Source: Neurospora tetrasperma FGSC 2508 (taxonomy: Eukaryota; Ascomycota; Sordariomycetes; Sordariales; Sordariaceae). From it: a stretch of DNA of 64,000 bases. Positions within the stretch are counted from its first letter, which is position 1. Each line of letters begins with the position of its first letter. Below, piece after piece: positions 11,981 to 24,611 of the stretch. The stretch covers positions 2,783,343 through 2,847,342 of the forward strand of contig NW_009799103.1 of assembly GCF_000213175.1 (NCBI RefSeq), read 5' to 3'. Below the pieces are notes generated by a model. That model was not told the DNA's origin. It saw nothing but the letters and a program-made list of their open reading frames with translations, and searched no databases. Both the position numbers and the translations under genes were made by a program.

Positions 11981-14964
11981 CTACGGAGCAATGCGTCTGA
12001 GCTGGTCAAGAAGCTTTTGTGCTTGTTGGGCATCGTAGCCCGTCGGGACCGGGGGTGCAGAACCGACCCCATATGCTGGGACGTCGCCATATCTTGGAGC
12101 TCCCGGATTGGCGGCGCTCCTCAGGTTTCCGAGCAAAGCGTTGATGTCGATCTGGGCAGCTTGGGCAGCTGCAGGAGCCGGCGGGGCCGCGCCAAAGGGC
12201 ATGGCTGGATGAGGCGGTTGCGGAGCCGCACCTTGAGATTGTGTCAAAGTGGCCAGGAGTGCGCTGAGGGATTCGTTGTTGAGCTGACCAACCACGCTCG
12301 AGATGTCTTGCACTGGGGCAGGCAGCTGCTGTATTTGAGGTGCCGGAGCCGGAGGGATGGCGTAGGGCTGCTGTTGGTATGGATAGCTGACAGGAGGTGG
12401 AACCTCTGGGCGATACCCGTGGCCATAATTGTTGACTGGGTAGGTAGGCGGCGGCTGCGGTGGCTGGATGCGCTTCTTGTCTATCACCAACGCAGCAGCC
12501 TGATGCGGCGTTACCTTATAATCGTCGAAGTTGATGCTGGTGGCGGTCCGAGTAAACACCCGAATGTCGAGCTGTTGTTTGCCGGGCGAATTAGGGTCAA
12601 GAAAACTGACCGCATGCACGCCTTCCACCATCTGACGTTGTATCAACGGCTCCCGGGGAAAGCGCGGATTCGCGTAAATCACATTTGTCCTCAGCCCATA
12701 TGAATGGAAGACGCTCTGAACCCACGAGACGAACTCCTTATGTACGTCTCCAAGGAGGACAAGCTGAACATCTGGAACATCGGCTCCGTAGCGGAAAGGC
12801 ATGTCAAGCTCTTCGCTAGATGGCACGCGCCGATGCGGGCTGTCATCTCTGCGTCGATAGCCGTTATCATAATAGCGGACTGATGGCGGCGATCTGGATC
12901 GGCGGCTGTCATATCCAGGGCCAAAGTCACGGTCTCTGGAGCCCCTAGCATATCGGCCGTCTCGGCTTCCTCGGTGAGGAGAAGGTGAGCGCCCAGGACC
13001 CGGGCGGTAGTCATCTCTACGCCAGCCCGGATCCCTCGCCTCATAGCGGTCTCTTATACGGCTATCACGTGGCAAGCGGCGGTCAGGCGACCGCTCTCGC
13101 TCACGTTCACGGTCGCGCTCAGGGTGTTCTTTCCGAGTTCGATCCTGTTTCTTGGATATCTCCAAATCTTCGAGACGGTTAGCTGGCATTCATCTTCACC
13201 CAAGTCGCTACACCCTACACAACAAAAAAAAGTTGAATTTTAGGCCTAAAGGTTGGTGGTAACAACTGCTAGGAGCAAATCCACTTACTGATTGCACGTC
13301 CACCGAGTTCGACGTCGCGGCAGCCGCGAATAGCAGCAAGACCTTCCTCAATGGTATGATATTGTACGAAACCATATGCATTCTTCAGAGAGATCTGTGC
13401 AAGGCGTCCGAACTTGCTAAAGACATCGAAGACTTCGCGTTTTGAGACTCTCTCACACGATAAGTTACCTACACTACAGGTCAGTACATGCCACCGCCAA
13501 ACAAGACAAGCGAGTGTTGCACTTACCAATAAAGATACGCGAGCCTTCAGGGAATCGTTGCTCCCATCTAGCCTCCAATGTGTACTGCCTCTCATCGGCA
13601 AGGAACTTTTCGTAGTCTTGATCGCTTGCTGGCGCATAAATGTTGCTTATGAGAGAGTTACCAGGCCCCGGAAGATGTCGGGAGTTATGCGCGGATGCGT
13701 AGGGTTGGGTTGGAGCATTATTGAAGGTATTGGGTGGAATGGGAGGCAGAGATGAGATGGCTTCATTGCCGATACCGGAGCCGCCAGGTGGCATGTACGC
13801 AGTACGTGGTGTCCCAGGTCCAACGCTGGGAGATGAGCCTTGGGCATGTACAGAGTTATGGGGTCGGGGATGAAAGTGATGGGCCTGAGGTGGGATGGCA
13901 GGTAGGCCGCCTTGAGGTTTAGGTGGAAGCGAAGCAGAATGGGAAACATTCAAGGTGCTTGGCCCGTTCTGGGAAGTTTGAGTGGCAGGCGGTTTGGCTG
14001 AAGCAGCTGCTACAGATGAGGCAGAAGCCGTGGTGGGGGATGCGGCAGCTCTGGCCGTGATGTTGTCCACGAGCTTCTGGATATCAACGGCAGTGTCATC
14101 ATCTTCATTTGCCGGGGTCGGGCTATTTGAAGCGGCAGCAGAGTCTCTAGTAGAGGGCTGGACATCAGGAGCAGGAGGAGCATCTGGCATTTGGATCTCG
14201 CCGGAATCTGGTGCGGAAGGCACCTCGGCCATGGAAGAAGTGCCGCTGGGCGCGGCATCGGGTACAGGATCGGGATTTGAGCTTTGGAGATGCTGATGGG
14301 GGGCGGCGGGAGCGAAATCAGATGGCGCATCTAGAGACTGAAGCGATTCGTTGGTCTGGGCTGGGAGCTGCTCGGCTTCAGAATGGGGCTGGGTTTGGCT
14401 TGTGACTTTGGCTGGAGGAGACGATGAAGGATCAGAAGGAGGGGCAGGTGCAGTGGAAGGCTGAGTCTTCGAAGGTTCAGGCGTGGAAGAATCATTCATC
14501 TTAGTTTCTGAGGCCTTTGATACATCTGGCTGCGCCTCGTCGGCCTCACCTTCACCTTGGTCTGTGGGCGAATCAAAGGTGTGCGCATAATCATCGCTGC
14601 CCGTCTCTGGCTTGTTCCCCTGCTCCTGGCCCTGTTCCTGCCCGTCCTCATCATACGCATCAAGGCTGTCGTCATCATCTTCCGAATACTCGCCGGCAAC
14701 TACTATGGTGTCGGACACATCGGAAGACTCTTGGACCGGCTCTGGCATGGCGGGCGAGATGTACGAGTTGTACGAGGGTTGAGACGTAAGGTTCGGATTG
14801 GTTAATTGACTGGTTAATTCCTCAACTACCGCGTCAATAGCGGCAGCGTGGTCCTGTAGCCTTGGGACCAGGGTCGGCGAGGTGCTGTGGAGGGCGATTG
14901 GTTTGGGCGAGAGAGGATCTAGATCGGCAGAGGCAACAACTTCTGGCGTCTGCCCGGGCATCAA
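11981..14964 (-). CDS. nab3: Nab3-like RNA-binding protein (RRM)
   Basis: Probable nuclear RNA-binding protein related to yeast Nab3, which recognises short RNA motifs in Nrd1-Nab3-Sen1 transcription termination. Exons, in order of transcription, are 14964-13527, 13468-13289 and 13182-11981 (939 aa; introns 58 and 106 bp). Residues 1-470 are low complexity, with acidic stretches and Pro/Ser/Gln-rich sequence. A single RRM begins at RIFIGNL (about 475) and has the unusual RNP1 KNAYGFVQY, close to yeast Nab3 KNAFGFIQF. An RE/RD/RS-rich segment follows, then a compact region (VQLVLLGD to LDIRVFTRT) that resembles the anticodon-binding-like fold of NCOA5. The tail is Pro/Gln/Ala-rich. The split RRM joins in frame across both introns. 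The family call is good; a role in termination is inferred from yeast. Confidence 0.85.
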
Positions 14965-16159
14965 GGGGGATTAGAATAGTTTGAAGGGTTGGCTGGGTCT
15001 TGTTGCGAGGATGGTGAGAAGCGGTAGCGACGTGGGGCAATAACGGAAAGTGATTGTGATCGCAAGAGGTCTTGTTCCCTGAAGTTGAAGGTGGCCAGAG
15101 CAAGTTGTTTGGGCTTGTAACTGGTGAAATGGAGCAACGTGGTTTGGACCTTGAAACGCTGTTTGGAGGTTTCGCCTAGATCACCAAACTGAAAGTGAAC
15201 TAAGTAGGTGAGAGGAGAAGACAAGAGCTATAGTGGGTTTTGACCTTTGTTGGAGAGAGCAGCACCGCAAGGGCGACGAGGTTGATGGCTTGGAGTGGGC
15301 TGTAGTGTAGTGTCGCAGCGAGATGTAGCTGCGTGAAGGGCAATGCACCTGAAGTAATGGGAAACAGAAGTTGAGCTGAGCTGCAACTGAACTTAAGTCA
15401 AAGAATAACAATGTTTGGAGAAACGAGTTTGCAGAAGTGCAAGTGGAAGAAGGGGAAAGCCGCGAAAAGAAGTCACGGTAGTCAGAACCGATCGCGTTCT
15501 CCAATTGGGGGGCGGAGAGAGGGAGGGAGCGGAGGAACAAAAAGCGGAGAGCGGCGGACGGAGCTTCGTTCTCTGTTCTTCCAGGTTTCCTTGTGTCGAG
15601 GTAGCCTTATCTGGACGTGTCGGATGAGGGCCACACTGTTGAATCGCTGACTGTTCAATCGCAAAGACCGAGCTTGAGCTGAAGGTCAAGAAGCTGCCAA
15701 CAGGAGGGAGTAGACAAGATAAAAGATGTGTCAGTGAGGTGGTTAAGCCAGGTTTTGATAAGGAAGCCCATGATTGAAGGACGGTACGTTCGGGTCGACA
15801 GGCTGAAAATACCGGGAGAAGACACACAGAAATTGGGGGATGGGAAGCTCTCTTGGCATCTCCGAGAGGTGGGGCTTCTGCAAGGCTGATCCAAAGAAAT
15901 TCTCGACGAAGTGGAAAGCAACGGAAACTGATGAAAGTGGGGGGACGGTACACTAGGTAGTGCAGCGGCCCCGGCAGTGGAGTCGCATGCCAGGCCAAAC
16001 CAGGCACTGCACCTGGCCCAGAGGTATCTCTACCACTTACACCCGACTGATTAATACCATCGGATCGATGTAGGTGAGAACATATTCCGAGCCTCCACTG
16101 CCAATACACCAAATTCTTGGTTCCGCCGAGTCGTAGATGCAAATAGCTGCTTGGACACA
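14965..16159. promoter_or_regulatory. Divergent promoter between Nab3-like and release-factor genes
   Basis: About 1.2 kb between two divergently transcribed starts. It contains the leaders of both genes. A 255-codon open frame on the minus strand (15393-16160) lacks an ATG at its beginning, is rich in Ser/Pro/Leu and resembles no family, so I treat it as non-coding. Confidence 0.5.
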
Positions 16160-16914
16160 ATGAACAGCATCAGGATAAGGCTCCTTGCCAGCCTCTCGCC
16201 CATGGTCCGCATGCGCCCTGCTTGGGCCCTGAATCCAAGTGCCGCGATGGTGACTACCAGTAGACGGCTGGTCCGACATCAAGCATTTGACGCTGGGTTT
16301 GACCCGGAAGAGCTAGCCGAAGCACGCAGGTGGCACAAGTCATTCCACCCAAGCACTCTTCCACAAGGCGACACCTCCTTTTCACGCTCCAGCGGGCCCG
16401 GAGGCCAGCATGTAAACAAGTTAGTCGTAGCCTTCACTTAGCTGCCGTCATGCCAGGTCTTATCCATCCAGATTGACACTTCCAATAGGACAGAAACAAA
16501 AGCAACAACTACATGGCCCATCTCGAAACTCGTCGCTCATCTTCCCAAGATCTTGCATGCCGAACTTCGACACTCAAAATACTATACCAGGGGCAATGAC
16601 TCTATAACTATACAGGCACAGACCGAGCGCAGCAGAAGTGCCAATCAAGCAGAGAACCACCAGAAGCTATATGACGAACTCATAAATCTGTACGCGAAGA
16701 CGGTCCCCGCAGAGTCGAGTCCCGACAAAGCACGTAAATATGAGGCACTGTATGTTTTCTCCAGCCTATCTGAACTATCTTTTACGTATTGTAGACCCAT
16801 CCTGACACTGGAGTCACTTGCAGAAAGAAAACTGCAAGAGAGATTCGACTGAGGGAGAAAAAATTCCTCAGCTCCAAGAAACAGTCCAGGAAAGGTGGAG
16901 GGTCTGAGTACTAA
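16160..16914 (+). CDS. Mitochondrial GGQ peptidyl-tRNA hydrolase / release factor-like protein
   Basis: Class I release-factor-domain protein of the ICT1/Pth4 type, expected to hydrolyse peptidyl-tRNA on stalled mitochondrial ribosomes. Exons are 16160-16419, 16489-16749 and 16824-16914 (203 aa; introns 69 and 74 bp). The first 40 residues are rich in Arg, Ser and hydrophobics with few acids, as in a mitochondrial targeting sequence. The catalytic loop SGPGGQHVNK has GGQ at 81-83 and is split by the first intron. The C-terminus is a basic tail (LSSKKQSRKGG), which in ICT1-type proteins reaches into the mRNA channel. No codon-recognition domain is present, so it is a rescue-type factor rather than a canonical RF1. 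Length is typical. ATG 16160 is the first Met in frame after a TTG-led opening. Confidence 0.85.
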
Positions 16915-17394
16915 ACTATACTAAGTGTTAGGACGATTGTGTAGTGGTACATCGCATGATCCAAATGGACGGAAACCAAATATCTAAAAACACACCAAAC
17001 CATCTGGCTGGATGATAAAATTTTATATCTTTTTGTGACCAAAGAGCCAGTGACCTCGAGGTGAGGTTGAGGATGAGACGCCTCTTGTCGGTTATCATTT
17101 CTGTTATCACCCCGACCCCGTACCTGACGTATGTGATCCGTGCATCGCCCTTGTCCCTGCCAGAGCCGCAGGACGCTTGACTGGAAGCGGTAAGGCTGGC
17201 AGCCAGAACGATCTTACCGCCCGGCAGAATTATCGGTGGGCATATTTTTTTTGGGCCCTTGATGGCCAGCCGTCTTGACTTGTCGGGTCGCCTGCCTGTT
17301 GTCTGCCCCGAGTCCGTCTTGAGTTGGAGGAACTTGGGTCTCTCTTGCTCCTCTTGACAAGTGTGACAGTCCGGATCTGCCACCAGTCTTCACC
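16915..17394. other. Short spacer before NAT10
   Basis: 480 bases holding the 3' end of the release-factor gene and the promoter and leader of NAT10, transcribed in the same direction. No gene seen. Confidence 0.5.
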
Positions 17395-20300
17395 ATGTCA
17401 CAAAAAGTCATGTTAGTTCTTCGTCTTCTGTTATCAATGTTCATTGTGTCTCGGGGCTAACCAATTGCTTTCTTTTCGTACAGTGACTCGCGCATTCCTG
17501 CGCTCATTCGCAATGGCATGCAGGAGAAGAAGCGTAGCTTCTTCGTCGTCGTCGGCGACCACTCCAAGGAGGCCATTGTCCACCGTATGTCGACTCCCTC
17601 GTCCCGAGATCCTCTACCCTCGACCGCGACTGCCTTCCCCCGATAATTTACCTACCGGTGATGGCTGACGTCCAGCTTTCCAGTTTACTACATCCTCTCC
17701 AATGCGAACATGAAGCATAACAAGTCCGTCCTCTGGGCGTACAAGAGCAAGCTTCTCGGCTTCACAAGTCATCGCAAGAAGCGCGAAAACAAGATCAAGA
17801 AGGAAATCAAGCGTGGCGTTCGCGAGGCCAACTCCGAAGACCCTTTCGAACTCTTCATCTCCCTCAACGATATCCGATATGTCTACTACAAGGAAACCGA
17901 AAAGATTCTCGGTAACACCTACGGCATGTGCATTTTGCAAGATTTTGAGGCCATGACGCCCAATATCCTAGCCCGTACGATCGAAACTGTCGAAGGTGGC
18001 GGCTTGGTTATCCTGCTCTTGAAGGGCATGAACAGCTTGAAGCAGCTTTACACTCTTTCCATGGACGTACATTCGAGATACCGAACCGAAGCCCACGACG
18101 ACGTTGTTGCGAGGTTCAACGAGCGCTTTATCCTTTCCCTCGGCAGCTGCGAGTCCTGCTTGGTTGTCGACGACGAGCTTAACGTTCTCCCCATTTCGGG
18201 CGGCAAGGCTGTCAAGGCGCTACCACGCCCTACCGACGACGAGGAGGTCAACCCGGCAAAGAAGGAGTTGGAGAAGATCAAGGAGTCGCTTGAGGATACT
18301 CAGCCCATCGGATCGCTCGTCCAGCTGGCCCGTACAACTGACCAGGCCAAAGCGCTGCTCACCTTCGTCGATGCTATTGCGGAGAAGACTCTGCGCAACA
18401 CAGTTACGCTGACTGCGGCTCGTGGTCGTGGTAAATCCGCTGCGATGGGTGTCGCTATTGCGGCCGCCGTCGCTTACGGTTATAGCAACATTTTTATCAC
18501 GTCTCCTTCGCCAGAAAACTTGAAAACATTGTTCGAGTTTGTCTTCAAGGGATTCGACGCTTTGGACTACAAGGACCATGCCGACTACTCCATCATCCAG
18601 TCGACGAACCCCGAGTTCAACAAGGCCATCGTTAGAGTCAACATCCACAGGAACCATCGCCAGACCATCCAGTACATCCGCCCCCAAGACGCCCATGTCC
18701 TTGGCCAGGCTGAACTGCTCGTCATCGATGAAGCTGCTGCTATCCCTCTGCCCCTCGTCAAGAAGCTCATGGGTCCTTATCTTGTTTTCATGGCCTCCAC
18801 CATCAGTGGTTACGAGGGTACTGGCCGCTCACTCTCTCTCAAGCTTATCAAGCAGCTTAGGGAGCAGTCGAGGACTGGTGCCGGCGTTAAGGACGCCGTT
18901 GAGGTCGACAGGACAAGTGGCAAGGCGGCTAAGGACACAGAGACCGTTTTCACTGGTGGTCGGTCGCTCAAGGAGATCACTCTTTCTGAGCCCATCCGTT
19001 ACGCCCAAGGAGATCCGGTTGAGAAGTGGTTGAACACTCTCCTCTGCCTGGACGCCACGCTGCCCAGGTCCAAGCTCAACACTCAGGGATGTCCCGATCC
19101 CTCTCAGTGCGAGCTGCTCCATGTCAACCGTGACACCCTCTTCTCCTTCCACCCTGTTTCCGAGAAATTCCTGCAGCAGATGGTTGCGCTCTATGTCGCC
19201 AGTCACTACAAGAACTCGCCCAACGATTTGCAGCTTATGAGTGATGCTCCGGCCCACGAGCTCTTCGTTCTTACTGCTCCTATCGTTGAGGGCAGGCTAC
19301 CCGAGCCATTGTGTGTGATCCAAGTCTCTCTCGAGGGTAAGATTAGCAAGCAGAGCATCCTCAACAGCCTCAGCAGGGGCTCGCAACCTGCGGGTGATTT
19401 GATCCCCTGGCTTGTCAGCCAGCAGTTCCAGGACGATGAGTTCGCCTCACTTTCTGGTGCTCGTGTGGTCAGAATCGCTACCAATCCTGACTACGTGTCT
19501 ATGGGCTACGGCTCGAGGGCGCTTCAGCTGCTTGTCGACTACTACGAGGGCAAGTTTGCCAACCTTTCCGAGGAAGCTGGCACTGTCGTACCTAAGAGTG
19601 CTCCCCGGGTGACGGACGCTGAACTTGCGAACGCCAGTCTCTTTGACGACATCAAGGTTCGCGACATGAACGAGCTCCCGCCCCTTTTCGCCAAGCTTGC
19701 CGAGCGTCGCCCTGAGCCCCTCGAGTATATCGGTGTCAGTTACGGTCTTACCCAACCGCTACACAAATTCTGGAAGCGCGCTTCCTTTGCGCCAGTATAC
19801 TTGAGGCAAACTCCCAACGACTTGACCGGCGAGCACACTTGCGTCATGTTGCGCCCTCTTGGTGATGGCACTGACCCCAGCTGGCTGGGCGCTTTCGCCA
19901 ACGACTTCCACCGCCGTTTCCTCTCTCTGCTGTCTTACAAGTTCCGCGAGTTCCCGGCCATCTTGGCGTTGACCATCGAGGAGTCTGCCAGTACCGGTGC
20001 CAAGCTGGACCCTTCCAACGAGCCTACACCGTTGGAGAAGGCGGAGTTGGACAAGCTCTTGACGCCCTTTGACCACAAGCGTCTTGAGAGTTATGCCAAT
20101 GGCCTCCTCGATTACCATGTCGTTCTCGATCTTATCCCCAGCATTGCGCAGCTTTTCTTCGAGGGCCGTATTAGGTCAAACCTCCAGCTCAGCGGTCTCC
20201 AGCAGGCCATTCTGCTGGCCATCGGTCTCCAGCGCAAGGAGATCGATGCCATTGCTGGAGAGCTCACTCTCCCGTCCTCTCAGCTTCTGGCTATCTTCAT

Positions 20301-20754
20301 CAAGATCATGCGCAAGATCAGCACGCACCTTGCGTCACTGGTTGAGGGTGCTATTGCCAAGGAGATGCCTCAACAGATCGGCGTCTCGGCCGAGAACGCC
20401 TCTGCCGCTCACGATGACGAGATTATTGAGAACAACTTCGTGCCCCTTGACCAGAACCTGGATGACGAGCTTGCCGAAGGTGGAGACCAGGCCATGAAGG
20501 CCATCAGGGCCAAGCAGAGAGAGCTCATTGACTCCCTTCCCCTGGATCAGTATGAGATCGAAGGAGGAGATGCTGAGTGGAAAGAGGCTGAGAAGCGGGT
20601 CGCCAAGGCTACCAAGGAAGGAAAGTCCAACCCGCTTGTCAGTGTCAAAACCAAGAAGCGCAAGGCCGAGCCCGTGTATGAAGAGGAGAAGTCCGAGAAG
20701 AGGGATAGGGGTGACAAGAAGGGAAAGAAGGTCAGACACGACAAGAGGAAGTGA
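17395..20754 (+). CDS. nat10: RNA cytidine acetyltransferase (NAT10/Kre33)
   Basis: Nucleolar enzyme that makes N4-acetylcytidine in 18S rRNA and, with an adaptor, in some tRNAs; needed for small-subunit assembly. Exons 17395-17411 (17 bases), 17484-17584 and 17684-20754 give 1062 aa, against 1056 in yeast Kre33. Introns are 72 and 99 bp. The start is fixed by the conserved opening KVIDSRIPALIRNG, rebuilt across intron 1. Domains in order: an N-terminal DUF1726-like region, an RecA-like ATPase/helicase with Walker A GRGKSA near residues 287-292 and VIDEAAAIP, a GNAT acetyltransferase region with RIATNPDYVSMGYGSRAL, a C-terminal tRNA-binding-like region, and a Lys/Arg-rich tail suited to nucleolar localisation. 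All expected motifs are intact. Confidence 0.96.
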
Positions 20755-21983
20755 AGACGGACTTTCTGCGAGTAGGTAATGTCTACGGCATGATTCCCAC
20801 AGCTACCACGCGCCGTCCGCTATGCAACTGAGCTAGGATTCATGCTTTGTTTGTTTTTCGGAGCTTTTTTTTGGCATATGGTACAGCGATCTCGCAGCAT
20901 CCTTTTGCCAGCTTGGGTTCCGTTCAAGTCTCCAGTACTGGTTATCTGGACGGTAGGAGCTGGTCATGAGGCTTGCGGGCGGTTGCAGCGATAGCTGGAG
21001 TCCTGTGGATGCATCATGATTGAGCTCATAGCTCCGGCCAAGGCCGATAGTTCATGTGAGGAACTCCGGATAACGGACGCGGTGGTGTTGCGGATATGAT
21101 GTCTCCGCGCGGAACGGGAGCTTGTTGTTAAAAAAAAGTGGAGTAGTTGACCGGCCCCGACTCCGGACGGGACTGGCCGACGAGCTGGACTCCTGGATAA
21201 AGCGGGACGGTGCCAAGACACAGGAGATACCCACCATATAAGGAGAATGCGGGGCAGCTGAAATGGCCATACGGTGGCGGCTAACAGCAGACATTGAGAC
21301 AATCTGGTAACAACAACACATTGCACAACTTTTGTAGATATAGCGAGGATTCTTTTATGATTATGAGCCACACTTGGTCAGATGCAATTCTTTGTCAAAC
21401 AGCTTAAGACGACGGGTATATGTGAATCACGAGGACAAGGCAGCCAGACAAGGAACCCTATAGCACCCGTATCGATAAGTGAAAGGTACCTCCCCCGTCT
21501 CGGTCTAACTGAACCCTTCCCGTCCACAGATTCAGTCAGTCCCTTCGTATTGAGGGGTCTACCCCCCGCTAGGTATATCATCCTGACTGATCGGTTGGCT
21601 TACGGTGACAGAAACTACGAACGGACATTAATCTAGGGCGAGCAGCCTCTTCGTGTCACACCTCGAGCCTTGTATTGATTTGCCTGCTTGTCTCGAACCA
21701 AGTACGGTTAACCCACAGCAGCCCGACTGCTTCCTTTCCACCTACATACATCTCGCAGCAATAGATCGGTGACCGCATATAGAACGGACGCGGCTTCTCA
21801 CTCTCGACTCAATCCGATAGTGCGGTGCCTCTAGCCATCCGCAGATTTGATAGATTCATTCGAATAACTACTACCTACTTCTTCGACGAGATTGCCCCTT
21901 CTTGCGACGGCCTAGTGTAGCAGCTGGACCCTAACGCCGAGCATTGATCGACCATCAACAAAGCCCTTTACATATTAGCGACC
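20755..21983. other. Intergenic region upstream of the CaM kinase
   Basis: No gene found. The 300 bases before 21984 contain several short upstream frames and CA/CT-rich sequence, consistent with a long 5' leader. Confidence 0.5.
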
Positions 21984-23456
21984 ATGAGTGCCGCCAACGG
22001 TCGACAACCCGAAGTGCAGCCGTGTCGATACAAAGTCGGCAAGACTTTGGGCGCCGGTTCATACTCGGTCGTTAAGGAATGCGTACACATCGACACCGGT
22101 CGCTACTATGCGGCCAAGGTGATCAACAAGCGCCTGATGGCCGGCCGGGAACACATGGTACGCCGCCATTCCTTCCATCATCCAAAGCCATGTGCGATCC
22201 GTTACCTTATCCTAACCAGCAGACTACAGGTTCGCAATGAAATCGCCGTGCTCAAAAAGGTGTCCATGGGCCACCAGAACATCCTGACCCTGGTCGACTA
22301 CTTCGAGACCATGAACAACCTCTACCTCGTCACCGACCTCGCCCTCGGCGGCGAGCTCTTCGATCGCATCTGCCGCAAAGGCTCCTACTACGAATCCGAC
22401 GCCGCCGACCTCATCCGCGCCACCCTGTCCGCCGTCGCCTACCTGCACGACCACGGCATCGTCCACCGCGACCTCAAGCCTGAGAACCTCCTTTTCCGCA
22501 CGCCCGAGGACAATGCCGACCTGCTGATCGCCGACTTTGGTCTCAGTCGGATCATGGATGAGGAGCAATTCCATGTCCTAACCACCACCTGCGGCACACC
22601 CGGCTACATGGCCCCAGAGATCTTTAAAAAGACCGGCCACGGCAAACCCGTCGACATCTGGGCCTTGGGAGTCATCACCTACTTCCTGCTGTGCGGCTAC
22701 ACCCCCTTCGACCGCGACTCGGACTTTGAGGAGATGCAGGCCATCCTCAATGCCGATTACTCCTTCACCCCACTCGAGTACTGGCGCGGCGTCTCGGACA
22801 ACGCCAAGGACTTTATTCGCAGGTGCTTGACCATCGACCCGGCCAAGCGCATGACCGCCCACGAGGCGCTGCAGCATCCCTTCGTTGCTGGCTGGGCCCG
22901 CGGAACCGATGGTGCGGAGGCCGATAAGGGCGCTAACCTGCTGCCGACCGTCAAGAAAAACTTTAATGCGAGAAGGACGCTGCATGCGGCTATCGACACA
23001 GTACGTGCTATTAACAAGCTGCGTGAGGGCCAGTTCATGAACGGCGGAAGGAGCCGTGAGCCCGCGAAGAAAGCGGCAGCGGGTGCGGGTGCGGTGCCCC
23101 CAGCAGCAGGAGGTGGAGGAGAAGGCCCAGGAGTGGATGACGGATTGGCGGTAGCGCTCGGCTCAACGCTCGGGAAGGAGGCGAGCATGGTGTCAACGGC
23201 GAGCAGCAATGTCACCAAGGACAGCGGCTACGCGACGCAGCCGGAAGGGGAGGGAGGCTCTAGGGATGGGGACGATGTTCTTATGAAGGATGCGTCGGTG
23301 CCAGCGCCAACATCATCATCGCCAGCGCCGGTGCATGGGAATGCACAGACTGCACAGCATGCGGGAGTGCCAAGTATCCTACGGCCGGGCAGTATCGAGA
23401 ATAAGGTTGTCGAGACTGGTAAAGGCTTGTGGAATGGGACTAGTGTTAAGCGATGA
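21984..23456 (+). CDS. camk-2: Calcium/calmodulin-dependent protein kinase
   Basis: CaMK-family Ser/Thr kinase acting in calcium signalling. Exons 21984-22157 and 22230-23456 give 466 aa. The 72-bp intron carries a CTAAC branch site and is a multiple of three without stop codons, so an unspliced message would read 490 aa. Kinase motifs: GAGSYSVV loop, K45, HRDLKPEN (D139), DFG (D160), and the activation loop VLTTTCGTPGY with threonines 176-178 that an upstream CaMKK could phosphorylate. After the kinase domain comes a basic amphipathic stretch (NLLPTVKKNFNARRTL) typical of the autoinhibitory/calmodulin-binding segment, then a disordered Ala/Gly/Ser tail. The number 2 paralogue name follows from remembered gene order and is less certain than the family. 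Confidence 0.92.
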   Translation: MSAANGRQPEVQPCRYKVGKTLGAGSYSVVKECVHIDTGRYYAAKVINKRLMAGREHMVRRHSFHHPKPCAIRYLILTSRLQVRNEIAVLKKVSMGHQNILTLVDYFETMNNLYLVTDLALGGELFDRICRKGSYYESDAADLIRATLSAVAYLHDHGIVHRDLKPENLLFRTPEDNADLLIADFGLSRIMDEEQFHVLTTTCGTPGYMAPEIFKKTGHGKPVDIWALGVITYFLLCGYTPFDRDSDFEEMQAILNADYSFTPLEYWRGVSDNAKDFIRRCLTIDPAKRMTAHEALQHPFVAGWARGTDGAEADKGANLLPTVKKNFNARRTLHAAIDTVRAINKLREGQFMNGGRSREPAKKAAAGAGAVPPAAGGGGEGPGVDDGLAVALGSTLGKEASMVSTASSNVTKDSGYATQPEGEGGSRDGDDVLMKDASVPAPTSSSPAPVHGNAQTAQHAGVPSILRPGSIENKVVETGKGLWNGTSVKR

Positions 23457-24611
23457 TCACTTTCTGGAAGGTCTTTCGTTATTGACAAATGGGGGCTGGT
23501 TTTGTTCTATTGTTATAATCTTTTGAGTTCCTTTTTGTGATCAGCGGGTTCTGTGCTTATGAGTATGAATGTTTTTTCTCGGGATTTTATACCAAAGTGA
23601 ATAACCGGCGGGCGTTTTGCTTTATGAATATCTGTTACTAGTTTGCTTCATGGACGGTGGATTTCCGTTGCTCGCTGATGATGACAACGATGATGAGATA
23701 TGATGCCAAGGGCGATGGATCTGCCGGCGTGGCGAAAGAGACCGGTGGTTAATAGCGAGATAGCATCTGCTAGCAATCAGGAGGTTCATCTTGTTGTATG
23801 TACACTACTGGAAGTCATCAAAAACCTCCACAAGTACGGGTTCAACAGGTCATTGCTAAGTATCCAGGACCAAGGATCATTAGGTATGCAAGATGAGGTT
23901 TTACTCTCTTTCCAGCCTCTTACTTCTAGCTCTAGCTTCAATGATTCATGACGTGTTTGTTTGTCTTGGTTCTATCTATCCTTCTTTGACATGCTAATAA
24001 TGGAAAGTTTGTTTCTCTTTCGTTTTCTCTTTGTGTAGGTAGTTGGGGGCGTCATTGTTTAAGGTTGTTGTTGAGTTTTCGCCTGCTCCCGAACATCTCA
24101 GGGGTATCTTGGCATCTGCTTGCGGCTCATGACGGGGCTCTCGCATGTTCGCATTTTGGAGTAAAACTTCACACGATACCTACCCAAAACTTTATCGGTT
24201 ATGCTGCACTGCCCTTATATCTCCATAACCGTACGCGTACTCGGGGTTCGCAAGGGGAATACATCACTGTTTACCAAGGTCTAAGCCACAGACAGCACTT
24301 GTTGAACTGGGGACTTGACTTTCAAAGTTTGGTCAGCACTAGCCATCTTGGAAGTCTTGGGATACGCGGAAAGCGCATAAATATTTGTTTGATCCGTTGA
24401 GGCTGAGTGAGTGGCTTTCATTCATTTGGCAAGTTGCTACCTACCTATCAAACACAAATTCCAATTTCCTCAAAACTTTCCGCGTACACATTCACGAGGC
24501 GGAGTAAGGTTGTTGAAAGGTAAAGAAGTCAAATTAACTCGTCGTCGTCGTCGTCGCTGACTACACCCCAGCACATAGCACATACATACGTAGCCCATGC
24601 TTACAATAATC

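Noticed and set aside
15393-16160. 255-codon open frame on the minus strand between the Nab3-like and release-factor genes
   Set aside because: It opens with GTG rather than ATG, is Ser/Pro/Leu-rich, matches no family and lies in a divergent promoter.
16820-16914. Suspected frameshift near the end of the release-factor gene
   Set aside because: On re-reading, the A run at 16858-16863 has six bases and the frame runs cleanly into the conserved basic tail.
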